NCBI RefSeq assembly: GCF_016859285.1 | Contig: NC_053412.1 | Span: forward strand, 1,253,289 to 1,317,288 | Direction: 5' to 3' | DNA length: 64,000 nt | Source of the DNA: Xiphias gladius | Taxonomy: Eukaryota; Chordata; Actinopteri; Istiophoriformes; Xiphiidae | In this document: positions 11,365 to 23,747 of the stretch, in pieces | How the letters are laid out: each line of letters opens with the position of its first letter | Numbering within the stretch: the stretch's first letter is position 1 | Notes under the pieces: generated by a model | What the model saw: the letters and a program-made list of their open reading frames with translations, nothing else | Told to the model about the DNA's origin: nothing | Database searches by the model: none | Program-made: the position numbers and the translations under genes

Positions 11365-14300
11365 CTAACTGTGTTCCTGTCCCTGACTCTGGCTCTCCTG
11401 AGTGTCTTTGCCCCAGCTGAGGCCATTGATGGGTGTGTGTTTGTCCCAGCTATCCGTGTTGTGCCCATGCTTCCTCTGGTGGCGTTTGTAGTTGTCCCAG
11501 TGGCCCGTGGTGTAGCTGCACTCGGCGCAGGCGTACGGCTTCTCGCCCGTGTGCCGCAGCATGTGCCTCTTCAGGTTCATGCTCTGGTTGCAGGAGTAGC
11601 CGCAGACGCCACAGTGGAACGGCTTGGCGCCCGAGTGGATGCGTTCGTGTCGCCGCAGGTTGGCCAGGTTCCCGCAGGCGTAGCTGCACGACGGGCACTG
11701 GTAAGGCTTCTCGCCCGTGTGCACGCGCAGGTGGCGTTTGAGGTTGTCAAGGTGCGAGGAGGTGTAGGGGCAGTGTGGGCAGCGGTGGGGTTTCTCCTCG
11801 GAGTGGGTGTGGGCGTGGCGGGCCAGGTGGTTGGGGTAGTGGGACAGGAAGGGGCAGTGAGGGCAGCGGTACAGCTTGGTGCCTCGTTGACCCCGACGGG
11901 ATCCCCGAGACACGGCCGGGCTGCAGGGAGGCCCGGATCCATCTTTAGACAGCAGGTCCAACGAGCAACGGCGACACACCTGGAAAAACATTAAGACCGA
12001 GTATAGATGTCACTTCTGCTGAGGACGGAGGGGACATGTCCCCTTCACTTTTCACATTCTTGTTTCCAGTGAGGGACAGTGACTAAGTACATTTACTCAA
12101 GTACTGTACTTAAGTGAGACCTTTAGGTAACTGTACTCGACCCCTAGGTTGGGAACCACCGGACTAAACTATCTGACTGGATACAGAGTAGTTAAAACCA
12201 GCTCCACCTCAAGTATTAGTGTTGAGAATCTAAAAACAGCGTCAAATATAATAATATACCACAGGGGCAACCTGTCCAGAGAAAAGTAAAAAGATTAGTA
12301 GCCACGGCACTGCGTTTGAAAGCTGCCCTCTTTATTTGTAATTTTATTTTTTATCTTACTTTGATATTTGCAAAGCACATTCCATTGTTTTGTAATTATA
12401 TTTTTTTTCAAGAGAAGCACTCACGAGACTAAACTTGAATATGACTGTTTCCAGCAACACTGAGTTAAATGGACTAAACTGTAAAACTGTAAAGCTGATG
12501 ACTGTGTAACTTTGGAATGACCAGTGTGTAGATATGGAAGTATGTGGTGGACAGTCGCTATTTGTTGTTGCTAGGGAAACAAACCCAACATTGCACAACA
12601 TACTTTTTCAAATTCAGATGAGGAAATGATGTTTCTGTAAGTGAAGGAACCCTCACAATGATTTATATGTTTTAAGAGGAAAAACAAAAAGGCATCTGTA
12701 AACCCCAATTCTAAGGATTACTAAACGTACCTGTCCTCCATCGCCCTCCCCCTCCCCCTCGGCCTTGTCCCCCTCCAGGTCGGCCTCCTCCAGGGTGAGG
12801 CCACACACCCGGCAGCACAGAGGGAAGAGGAGGACGGGGAGCGGGGCGGAGGGAGAGCCGAGGCCTCCGAACGTCTGGAGGTAGTCCGAGTCCTGGGACA
12901 CTCGCAGGGTCAGGTCTGACACTACTGCATGAAGACGACAGAGGGAGAAAAAAAAGCATTTTAGAGGAGCTTTATTTATATCAGTTTTTATTTTTATTTT
13001 TACAGAGAAAAATCAACAGAGTCTGGTTTGATCTAACTCCTTCAATTAACCATGAAAAGAATTTAAAAACAAAAAAAAACAAAAAAACCCTCCAAGAACA
13101 GTCCTAAAAATGATGCACTGCAGTTTTTACTTTTTATGAGAGACTTATGAGCCATCTAAATCTCAAACTTCCTCCTTTTACTTCTTCTTATAAACTCATT
13201 ACTAAAAAAAAAAATCCCTTTTGTTTCTTACTCCCTCTGACCCTTGACTTTATTACTGACGCCTTGTTCGCGAATACAAGCTTGTTTTAACGTTTCATTC
13301 CGTATTAAAGTTATTCTGGATGAGTTTTAGCTGAAATGCAAAACTTTTCTTCTAAAAATGTCCCTCCTGCTGCAGCTCAGCTCAGTGGAGTTTTGTTTCA
13401 GGTTGATAAGCAGTCAACCAGACAACTTCTCTTCCTCATTTTTTGAAGTCTTTCAGTTTCGCCTTGCTGCTTCCTCTTTTCTGCTCTGCTCACTGCTTCT
13501 AAAATTAAAATTTCCCCCTTAGATTAAAAAAAAATCAAAAAAAAACCAAAAAAAAAAAAAACCCTGATGTTTCTTTTCCGCTAGATCATAAACCAAGAAT
13601 TTATTCTATTCACTTACCAAAGCTCTACACTGTCTCCACCATAGACATTTTAAGTTTTACTCTCTTTACCTACATTCGTGGATCTTGTCGTCATCTCTGT
13701 CTTTTCAAAAACCTTTACATGCAAAGCAACCTCCACTTTGGGTGTGTGATATTTCTGACAAGTGTTGCGTGCAAAGAAACCCCAAGTTCTGAAAGATGTG
13801 GGCATTTACCGGAAAGAAAGGTTCTAACAATAGCTTCTATCCAGTTGGATGATCAGAAATGTATGTGTATGTGTCCAGCGTTTCTGGAGATATTCTTCAA
13901 TTATAGCTTCAATTTTAACACTTCTTTATTTAATCTGTCTCTTGTGAGTCCCCCAACTTTACTCAAGTGCAATACTAAAGTACATCTTTAACTACAATCA
14001 GTGGTCAATGAGATTTTTAAAAAGAACTCTACACAGATATTGTAACATAATATTAATGCTAATAAATGTGATTAAAAACAACCTTTTAAAAAACAGCCTT
14101 GGGAAAAACAAATTCAGTACCACGTTTAAATATTAAGGACCACAAAAGAGGGTTTCATCTTACTACTGTTCATTTAAAGCCACAAAGTAGCCACTAAGTA
14201 GCGTATGCACAGCCAAACTGTTTTGATAATCAAATGAGTGGTTCAGTCACTTTTCAAACAAAAACAAAGCAAAACCAAAAACGATCTGGTTTCAGCTTCT

Positions 14301-17300
14301 TTAAAGTGAAGATTTACTGCTTTTCTTTGTCCTTTATGATGGTAAGACTTGGGCTTTGGACATTTGGTCAGATAAAACATGAATTAGCTGACGTCAGCTT
14401 GGACCCTGGTACATTATACTTTCTTATTTTTATGGACAAAACAGTTATGGGCATATCAATGAAAATAATCCTTAGATGCTTGTGGTGACATTTTGAGGTC
14501 TTAGCCGCACGCCGTCTTTTTTGGGAGCATTTATTCAGCGTGCTTGAGTGTTTTTCTTGATGCCGTTTCTGGACGTTTAATTACTCCTGCACTACCGACG
14601 TTTTAATGTTTGTTCAATCTTTGTGCGACGCTGCAGGTGTGTGTGTGTTTGTTACCTTCTTCGGTTTCAGCACTGGTTTTTTTCCGTCTCCCTCGTCTTT
14701 TCTCCTTCTCCCTCCTCTGTGGTCTCTCCTGCGTGTGCATGCGCTGGTGCCTCCGCAGGTTGCCCAGGGAGCTGCAGGCGTAGCTACACTGGTGGCAGCG
14801 GTACGGCTTCTCTCCGGTGTGTGTGCGGGCGTGGCGCTGCAGGTTGACGAGCTGGGCCGAGGCGTAGGGGCAGACGGGGCAGTGGTACGGCTTCTGGCCG
14901 TCGTGGATCCTCATGTGGCGTTTCAGGTGGTTGGAGTAACGCGAGGTGAAGGTGCACAGCGAGCAGGAGTACAGTTTAGGAGGGACATCACCAGCAGCAC
15001 CCGTCTTACCCATGCTCCTCCTCTTCCTGTCGGAGCCACTGCTGATGGATCTGTCCGACAGGCTTGACCCCTCCACCTGAGAGGAGTCAATGGAGGCCGC
15101 GTGCTGGAGGCCTTCCTCGCAGGTTAGACAGTAAAGCTCCGCCCCCAGGTCCAGACCCACACCTGGAACAATAAATCAAATCAAATCATTTTATATGAGA
15201 ACAGAAAAGATGTCAGGCAACTGAGCGTGATTAGTGCAAGTCAGACACTAAATGTGAATCCACAAAGAAACATACCAAACATGCCAGGCTGAATTTTTGG
15301 GGAGGAAAAAAAAAGAAAAAAAAAAAAAAAGTAAAAAAATTCATTCAACACACCCACAATATTTCCATATTGGCAATAGTCGCATAAAAAAAAGGTGCCA
15401 TAAAAGACACTGTTGGGTTTGAATATTACACTCAGTGTAAAACATCATGTTCATTAAAGGCACAGAATGATACCGTTGAACCGCAGAAGGAGAAAACTGT
15501 ATGTTTAACCTTCAGGATAAATGAATTGTATGCACAGTACATGGATGCAAGAGAGTTGGATGACAGTTATGATGACACTGGTGCTCAAAAAGGTCCCTTG
15601 GGGAAGTGGGAATGATAGCAACATGTTTAAATGGTAGTGAAAGGATTTGGGTGCATCAACAGCTACCAAAATTCTCAAAACCTGATGAGACCCCTAAATA
15701 CTCTGGTTTTAGACTTGGCGATTGCTTCTTAAAGATACGAGTGGTAGACCTCAGTTCTTATGCGTGTACTGAATGTTACTGTGGAAAAAGCAATATCAGC
15801 TTGTGAGCTGAACTCTCTCACTACAGCCAAGAGTGACTGAGTGATACTCTTAAATCTGTGTTTTCCAGACATTTCCCAATTGAAATGTTAGCAACTTTGC
15901 ACCGATGACTGGGGGAGAAGACGCACAGGGAAACATAGGACGACGTGAAAGTATCTGTACATCCCAAGAGATGAAACTGAAAATGTATCGCTGCACTCTC
16001 TGCAGGCAGAAGAAAAATGAAACTCCCAAATCGTTACGGTGTAAGTGTCTTAATATAGGAATTTAAAGAGCTTCCATAAAAAGGCATCTTAAAAGGAGTA
16101 TGTGTATTGTGTCTTTGGAGGATGAGGTGATTTCTTTTCTACTTTTTCTAAAGAAAAAAAGAGGAAAAAGTTCTAAAAGTTACCGAGGTCTAAGCCTGCC
16201 CCCAGAGGTGTGTCTCCCAGAAGTTGACCACATCCTTTACAGGAGAGGAAAGCTGGAAAAGTGGCGTCTGTTGGTGCTGAAGTGTCGTCCTCCACGCTCA
16301 GAGAGAAGACCGTCATACCTGAAGAAGGACAGAGGTAAAGAAAAAAACAAAACAAAAGCAAAAACAAAACTAGAGTTAACCGGATGCTCGGCTGATTCAT
16401 TCTGTGTGGAGTAAATTTAAAATCTCATATTTATGTCACAGAAGACACTGGCCTATTATGGAATTTAAAAAATGGAAAATATGAGATTAATTTCATTAAA
16501 TTTTCAGTAATCCTTGGGTAGTGTTAATTCCATTAATGAAAACTAAACAAAATATATATTTGTTAACAGTCTTATTCCAACAAATGTGCCGTGCTTAGTT
16601 TTCTTCAGTGAGGCTATTTACAGAGTTTTATTTCAATTTTGTGGGAAGAAAACTGTTAATGTATGTTTTAATGTTTTTTAGAGATCTTGTTACCCTTGAG
16701 CTATTTGATTTATCTCATGGCTACACTTTTAAAATGGTGTTAGTTTGGGTGTATGACTGTTTTTATCTGAATAGTAATACTTTTGTACTTTTGGTAGTAT
16801 TTCCGGTGTTGGTGTACCTCGAAATAAATACACAAATCTCAGAATGTTTCACTTTTTAAAGCACAGGATTATGTCAAAATGTAAAATTAGCTGAGTAAAT
16901 TAACACATCTTAGCATAAATAATGAGTTATTAATAAGAATTAGAGACAGGCGGACGCCTGGCCAGTTACCAACACATGACTCCAAGTTCAACACATTTGA
17001 CTTGTGAATTACAATACTGGCTTGACTATAAGACAGCTTTGATTGTAAGACGAAGAAAAAGACTTCCTGAGGATACACCACACTTAATCAGACTGGTCCT
17101 GTCGAGAAAAGTCCAAGTGGTCTTCGTCTTCACTTTTTCTGTCACAAAAGTTAAAGATGAGGATGAGTTCCATATTAGCAAAGCTTCTCTAAGCGTGTCT
17201 TCACAGCCGCACGCAATCCCTGACTGTTTTATTTTTCAGGTTGTGCGTTTGATCTCCTCATTCTGACATCTCGTGACACCGGTAATTCTTGCCAGCTTGA

Positions 17301-20300
17301 CAGATGGTTCGATCCCCAGTGCGTTTCTGCTTTGAACACCTCAGGAGACGCTTTCAGGTCGTTTGCTTGTCAAAAAAATGTATTTTCCAAAGAGTCACTA
17401 TGAACTAACTTAAAGAAACCTGCTAGCCTACCAACATTACAGCTAAAAATAACCGGCAATCCAACTCTCTCTGTAAACTTTTTTCCCCCTCTCCATTCAA
17501 AGAAAAAAAACTGATGTTTTCAATATGTCTATTCCTCCAATACAATATGAACCTGCTTTTTCCAAACGTGATTACAAAGAAATATCATCTTATATTCGGT
17601 CCAGTATGGCAGTTGTAGACGTATGGAAATTGCATACCAGCAGTGAAATTAAAAAACTCGCAGAGCAGGTTTGACAGAAGCCTGGGGGCTAAATATACTG
17701 TTTGCTCCTCGTTATGTTTCTGAACATGGAGAGTTGGTACGACTCTCCATGTAGCGCTCTCTTATACCTACAACATATCCAAGACCTTTACCTGAAGCAT
17801 CATTCAGCTTTAATTCACAATAACCAAGAGGAAAATTTGAAATACACTAAACTTTGATAGTCAGGTGTTGGGTGTATATCCCTTCTTTTATTGGTAGTGG
17901 CATGATATCGTTTAATCAGACAGAATGAGTTTCATTTAGCCAGTAGCCCCATTACACCTACTATCTAATCTATTGGTCTACCCGGGCAAATGCTCCGCGC
18001 TTACCTGCCAAAATGTCTCAGAGACAAAAAACTAGACACTAATTATCCTTGTTTTTTCACCTATTATATGCACAGTCCGATGTGTGTGAATGTCACTCAC
18101 CGGCCTCTCTATCCAGCCCCATGATCTCGGAGTCTCCAAACTCCAGCTCTCCGCTCAGCAGGAAGTCGCTCTCCAAAACCAGGCAGCCCGGCTCACACAC
18201 CACAGCCCCGCCCTCCGACTCCACTGAACACACAAACATTTCTCATGATTACTTGAGAAATTTTACATGTCAAGACACAATTTCAAACATTTCCCCCTAA
18301 GCAGTAAATTAAAACAGCGAGCAAGGTGAAAGAGAAGCTCTGAGCTGCCCGAAGCTCAACAGGAAGGTCCCGGCCCCTGTTTTTCATATTGACTAAAACA
18401 CAAAGTAGATTTCCATTTGAGAGCATTAAGAGGTTTGGGCTTCACTGGGTGTCTGCCTTACTGATAAAATTACAGTGGATTAAGAAAGCTTTATGATTAC
18501 TTTCATTACCGATTTATCAGACAAGTCTATTAAATGTTAAGAAATAGTGAAACACAAATGTCATGTGCGACTTCTAAGCCCACTGTGATGTCTGCAGTTT
18601 TGGCCATCCAGCAGTCCAGCACCTAAAGACGTAACATTTACTTTCATATACCAACAAGAAAAACCGGCAAATTCTCAATGTTGAAAAGCTAAAACCAGAT
18701 AATTTTTTAGCATTTATGCTTTAAAAATGACTGAAACGATTAATCCATTATCGATATAGTTGCTGATTAATTTGATTTTGATCGACTAATTGTTGCAGCT
18801 CTGTTTTATAAAACTGGAAATGTATGTGACTAGTGTTTGGCTGTAGAAAGTGATTTGAGATTGCAAAAAGTGAAAAGAAACAGGACAGAAGTGACAGAGT
18901 GATAACCGAGATTTCAGAAAAGGTAAAAGAAGAAGATGGACAAGAGTAAAAGGAGGTGAAGAGGAAGAGAGTGCACGGGGAGAAAAACAGAGGCAGGCGA
19001 GCAAAGGAAATCAGTGAGGATGAGATAAGTGCCAAGGAGGAAGAGTTGGAGGGTGAGGAATGAGGCTGAGAGTCAGGAAAAGGAAGAGAAGTGAAAGAAG
19101 GGATGAGAAACAGCGAGAACACAGCACTGATGATACATGACATTTTCATACAGTTAAATAAAGTAAAGGGTTATAAAAATGAAAAAAAAAGAAAAAAGAA
19201 AAAATTCAAGCAAGCTACATTCATTTTAGTCCTAAAATGGTCCTGGGAAATGAGGCCCAGGCTCCTAAATGGCAATTTACATGTGAGCCTGTGCAGGACA
19301 CAGACAGGGAAAGTATTGCTGTGACAACAGAGCAGTGGAATTAAAGGAAAGGTCATTACATCCTTGTATTCAAATGATTTTTATTCAAAGTCTGACTAGA
19401 ACTAAAATTAACACTAAGTAGCTTGTATAAGTCTGAATACGCCGGCTGTACGATGCACTTGACAATTCGTAAAAACTATTTGTAAACTACTTGTAAAATT
19501 AAGATTCAGATTACTGACAGATGTAGTTCTGTGACGAATGGAAAAAAGCTCGACAGAGAAGTTAAACCACGCCTGTGTTTTCACACCTCCACACACCTGA
19601 CCAGTCACCGCATTAAGCTGATGTTCAGAAAGGTGAAAACACTGTCCAACGCCTTTCTTTTTTCATGCACATCTAATGGAATGTAAAGACAGGTGGCAAA
19701 TTACAAGGAAATTAAAACCTGAATAAATGAGTGAAGAAACACAATGAATGCAGATGCTTCCAAAGAGGTGCACTGCATGGTACAACTAAGCAGTTATCAT
19801 CCAGTCGTGCTCTGTGGCCTGTATAAAAATGCTGAGCAGGCCCAGCGGATTCTGATTTTGTATCAAGATGGTAGGAGGAAAAGATCTAAGTAACGTTGAA
19901 AGGGGGTTCATTGGAGGGGGTTACTGCACTGCAACCCCACTGTATTATCCCTCTACATGTAACTGTCGACGCACTGTTCTTGCTGACACTGTCTGCTCAC
20001 ATCCTGCACTGACATTCTCAGTCACCTGAGGAAGAGCTTCTGTTTTTCCTCACAGACCGTACTAATGCACAAACCTCACGTTCATCAAATGTCCCCTGTC
20101 GTCCACAGTTTCCGACCCTGTTTACTGACGTCTCTCCGACTGATCTAAATGCAGATGTCAATATAGTGGCTGTTCCTATTGAAACACCGGCCAGTTGAGC
20201 AGTCTGTGTGACCGCTCAAATGTCCATCCGTGCCCCGACAAGTTCTGCTTTGGGAGAAATTTGAGCGCGTTTATTGTAATGCTCTTAGAAATCAAATTTC

Positions 20301-21581
20301 TCAAATAACCTACCCTGATTACTGAAACCAGAATTCTCATGTACAACACATGTCGTTTCGGGAAACTTTCTTACTGGCGAAAGCTGAACGAAAACCTGGT
20401 TAGTTAAGTGCGTGTAACATGGTTTCAAGTTAAATTTAAGACCTTAAATGGACCTTTTTAGTGCCCCATAGAGTGCATTTAATAATGAAAGAGATCAATG
20501 AAAACCAGGGATGATAAGGCCTAGAATTATTAACCAAGTACATGAACTTATTTGCATTTATATCCCATTTCTGTCACTACCTCCCAGCAGTATATAACAA
20601 TAAGTTCTAATAATAGCATTAATTCATCTTTAAACATGAATTTGACCTGGATAAGCAGCAGAAAAAGGATTGATAAATGGATGGAAGGTTTAACTAATCG
20701 CAAAATAACCTATTGAGCATAGCATCAGAGGTCTGGATCAATGGTACTGGTGATTTTTCAACCAGTGTTTGCTAAAATCCCATACAAAAACATTTTTTAA
20801 GTAATATTATTGTCTATGGCAGGCAAAAAAAAAAAAAAAAGCTTTCAGATCTTTGTAAATTAAATTTAAAACTTTCTAATACTGTTAAAAGCTTCATTTT
20901 TAGAAGAAAATGAAATCGGTTCTTTCCAAGACTTTTCAAGACCTGCAGATACCCTGATGTAAACACACTGATGTGCTGAAACACCGTGAGATGAGCCCTG
21001 AGCAAAGACACTCGAGAAAAAATCCAAGTATAAAACAGAGATAAATGTGAGGTGGGGGTGCACAGGAAGCAATGAAAGAAAGAAAGGAAGAGCAACGGGA
21101 GGGGAAGGAAAGGAGGGGGGAGGAAGCGTGGGGAGGTCAGGTGAAGGCCTGCGAAGAGGAAGAGAGGAAGTGGAGAGTCCAACTTGAGCCAGAACAGTCA
21201 GGATGAGATAACACACAAACACATCTGCTTAAAAGGACAACATGACTCCAATAGTCTTCCTCTCTGACAGATAATGAGGAAGACACAGAGCCTGCCATGT
21301 CAATACGTTAGACCAGTTTGACAACTTTTTTTATGACTGTTTTCTGGGTAAAATTTTAGTATCAGTTCAAAAGAGGTATAAACTTGAGAAAGGTCATATT
21401 AAAGTCGCCTTGCATGGATTAAAAGCAACAAAGAGCCACTTCCTTAAACTGAGACAGTGATTTAAGGCACGAGAAGAGAAGGGCAGCTCGTGGGACATGA
21501 GATCCAGCCTCAAAAAGCTGGAGGAAAGCAGCTAAACTCACATTTCACGGGCTGGGGGTTGGATTGTTTTCTCCGCGGCAT
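11365..21581 (-). CDS. znf513: Zinc finger protein 513, eight C2H2 fingers
   Basis: Six coding exons, in transcript order 21542-21581, 18101-18223, 16184-16318, 14656-15162, 12731-12924 and 11365-11979, total 1614 nt (537 residues; the human protein is about 540). Start exon encodes MPRRKQSNPQPVK, matching the human N-terminus as I recall it, followed by a GTGAGT donor. Exon 2 carries LVLESDFLLSGELEF. Exon 4 holds fingers 1-3 (about residues 164-242) and exon 6 fingers 4-8 (about 370-504), ending TTGHWDNYKRHQRKHG. CxxC pairs before each finger block look like zinc-ribbon halves. ZNF513 is a nuclear DNA-binding regulator linked in the literature to photoreceptor genes and retinal disease. Linkers are TGEKP-like (also DGQKP, SGAKP). 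Intron phases are 1,1,1,1,0. Identification is firm on finger order and both termini. Confidence 0.95.
12068..12150. mobile_element. MITE-like fragment of an AGTACATTTACTCAAGTACT family
   Basis: Contains GTGACTAAGTACATTTACTC then AAGTACTGTACTTAAGT, a block common at the ends of small non-autonomous elements in fish. It resembles the edges of the elements at 27868-28137 and 63455-63648. Lies in znf513 intron 5. Confidence 0.6.
14225..14420 (-). repeat. Dispersed teleost repeat, minus orientation
   Basis: Ordered blocks GGTTTCAGCTTCTTTAAAGTG, CTGCTTTTCTTTGTCCTTTA and GGACATTTGGTCAGATAAAAC match the reverse complement of the family seen at 10955. It lies just downstream of znf513 exon 4. Confidence 0.55.
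17724..17752. repeat. Perfect inverted repeat, 11-base arms, 7-base loop
   Basis: ACATGGAGAGT at 17724-17734 and its exact reverse complement at 17742-17752. Intronic to znf513. Confidence 0.85.
18480..18803 (+). repeat. Dispersed teleost repeat, plus orientation
   Basis: Blocks ATTACCGATTTATCAGACAA, TTAAGAAATAGTGAAACAC, AATGACTGAAACGATTAATC and the terminal GATCGACTAATTGTTGCAGC mark this as the same family as 10955-11265. Lies in znf513 intron 1. Confidence 0.65.
18866..19205 (+). repeat. Purine-rich tract
   Basis: About 340 bases with mostly A and G on the + strand (pyrimidine on the transcribed znf513 sense strand). No coding sense. Confidence 0.75.
19818..20211. mobile_element. Tc1-like transposon fragment with an internal inversion
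   Basis: 19818-19916 reads on the + strand as the start of a Tc1-like transposase gene (AAGATGGTAGGAGGAAAAGA then TTGAAAGGGGGTTCATTGGA). From about 19921 to 20211 the next part of the same gene reads on the minus strand: TAQLAGVSIGTATILTSAF, then VNRVGNCGRQGTFDERE, a typical Tc1/mariner helix-turn-helix region. A stop codon follows soon after, so it is dead. Lies in znf513 intron 1. Confidence 0.75.
21046..21175 (+). repeat. GGAAAGGA-type polypurine tract
   Basis: Degenerate GAAAG and GGAGGGG units, nearly pure purine on the + strand, intronic to znf513. Confidence 0.8.
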
Positions 21582-21663
21582 CCTCGGCTCTCTTCGTCCC
21601 AGATCCTGCTCCGGTTGTAGGGAGAGACACCTCACAACGACTGGGCTCTGGTCCGTCGGTCCG

Positions 21664-21684
21664 CCAGCCAGCCAGCCAGCCAGC
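21664..21684. repeat. (CCAG)n short tandem repeat
   Basis: Five CCAG units about 80 bases upstream (transcript sense) of the znf513 start codon, in the 5' untranslated part of the start exon or the adjoining intron. Confidence 0.85.
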
Positions 21685-22103
21685 TAACTGCATGTAATCA
21701 TCATCATCACCTCCTTCCTATTCCTCTTCCTCTTCCTCCAACGGACAGCGACAGCCGCGGTGTCATCGCTACCAACTACTGCCTGAAACGGAGGCTGTAC
21801 ACCGACACCAGCACCCATTAAGAACAAACGACTAAACCTTCTTTTTAACTCAAGAAATTACACACTACGTCTACTTCCAGCCGCTGTGTAATTTTAAATA
21901 ACGTTACACACACTTCTGCCGCTTTAAATCTAACGCTGCGATTCATTCTTTGTTATTGTTTCGCAGCAAATAGCCGCTGCTAGTCGGCTAGCTAGCCACC
22001 AAGCTAGCCGGCTAACTTTAACATTAAAAACTAAGCTTTCGTTTCAACTTCAAACTTTAAATAAGATCTACATTAGTAGATATAACTTCGCTGATAAACC
22101 TAC

Positions 22104-22236
22104 CTGTGATAAAGTTTCCCAGAAATAACACTGTCGTCGAGAAATTGTCTCTAACTGTTTCAAAAACACTCTTTTGTTGCCAAACGCACACCGTTGCTGA
22201 CAGAGCTACGCCGGGTCCGGGCTCCGGATGACGTCG
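22104..22236 (-). other. Putative untranslated first exon of znf513
   Basis: On the minus strand the sequence ends in CACAG followed by GTAGGTTTATC, a good donor at 22103-22102. It sits just downstream of a promoter-like block and upstream of the ATG exon. The transcription start and 5' limit are not determined; the exon is inferred. Confidence 0.45.
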
Positions 22237-22270
22237 GGGAACGGAACAGAGGATTGTGGGACTTGTATTC
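22228..22270 (-). promoter_or_regulatory. TATA-less promoter block with CRE-like and ZNF143-like sites
   Basis: TGACGTCG at 22229-22236 fits a CREB/ATF site. On the minus strand, GAATACAAGTCCCACAATCC at 22251-22270 resembles the ZNF143/STAF motif (ACTACAANTCCCANNATGC). Both lie next to the putative untranslated exon, in locally GC-rich sequence without a TATA box. Confidence 0.45.
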
Positions 22271-23465
22271 TTTTAAATGCCCTTTTTGTTTTTCTCTCTC
22301 TGTCTCTCAGATGATGAACTGAGGCTTTGAACAGCAAGAGCTGCAAGAATTCAGGACTTTTTCTTTTCTGTAAATGGAATTAAAAGCCTGAAATTCCTTA
22401 AAAAACATTTAAGGAATTACTTTTGTAGAGATTTAATGTAGAATGCTTTTTATTTTCTTTTCTTTTTGCTAATTTTTTATCTGTTATTTATCTATTAATT
22501 TATTTATCTTCTATTTCACTTCTCTGTGCTTTAACCCTACATTCTTTCAAGAACATTCTGTGTCTTAACGTATCTTAATGTACGACCTTTGTATAGTCAG
22601 ACTTTTTGTACTTTACTAATGTACATACTTGTATGTAAGTATACTTATATACTTACATACTTACATACATACTTTTTTGCTTGGTAAAAAGAATGACGAA
22701 ATGGACGTCCGATTGTGAGTGTCATGTCACGGCACCCTTGTTATGTGGGACAATTTTCTATATAAAATCCTGAAAAGAAAAAAAAAAGGATTTGTAGTCT
22801 TTTGTATTGAGGCTCTTAAGCTAATCAGTAATAATACATGTCCTGTAATTAACCTGCTTCAGGAGAGATTTTAGTAAGAAAACTATGCCTTTTTGCAGTT
22901 TTTTAAAAACATTTTATTCCCCTTTTTAAAATTTTACTGTATTTTTTCTTTATTGATATGCTAGGTCATAATTTTATTGATAATTGTAATATTTTATGCT
23001 TTTTAAGTCCTTTTCTGTTATAAAAATGATGTAATGGATGTCTTAGCTGGCTGCCACCTTTCTACGTGTGACGTGTTCCAGTAAAGCTTGGAAAAACAAA
23101 AGAGGTTTGAAGTCCTTTAAGGGTGAACCAGAAAACAACATTTTTTCCTTGTTTGTTTGGTTGTTATAGAAAACATCTCCATATTATTAATTACAATATC
23201 AAATATGGTAGTTCAAAAATAATGGTATAAAGTTAAGTAATACAAAATAATTTTGATAATATACACAATGTACGCAGAACAAAATTATGTACGATGCTTT
23301 GCAAGCCGGTTTAATATTATTAAATTCAGTCATGAATATAATACAACTGTGATTATCAGACTGTGAAGTTTACATTAACAGGAAAACATATAAGTCAGCT
23401 ACACATACACCATATCACTTGTATCAGTTTCCACCCAAAAACAAACTGTTAAGAGTATCACTGTG
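22271..23465. other. Intergenic region between znf513 and the ermin-like gene
   Basis: AT-rich, no coding exon seen. It holds an ATAC/ACTT-rich tandem stretch at 22620-22677. Confidence 0.5.
22620..22677. repeat. Degenerate TACT/TACA tandem repeat
   Basis: Units TACTTACATACTTACATACA and variants, with self-complementary portions (GTATGTAAGTATACTTATAT). Confidence 0.75.
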
Positions 23466-23471
23466 TTTATT
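23466..23471 (-). terminator. Candidate polyadenylation signal of the ermin-like gene
   Basis: TTTATT on the + strand, AATAAA on the transcript, about 280 bases past the stop codon at 23748. Confidence 0.5.
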
Positions 23472-23747
23472 TTCTACGACTTTACAGACATATGAAGCTA
23501 TGATGACATCTTACACATCTTGTGTCCAGCAGGCCTCATATCGTTATATTCTGACAGCTCTACACGTACATGTGCAAACTCTAAACTTCTCTTGACATCA
23601 AATGGGTGCGGTTTTGACACTTCTGTCCAGGGTCCTCCTTTCTCTATTTACAGTATTACCAATAGGGGTCATCATCCACAAGTACGAGATCACAAAAAGC
23701 CACTTGGTCAATGGCACCAAAAGCCTCTGACAATAGTTAGGGCTTGA

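Noticed and set aside
11371-11994. 207-codon plus-strand open frame
   Set aside because: Antisense shadow of the znf513 finger exon.
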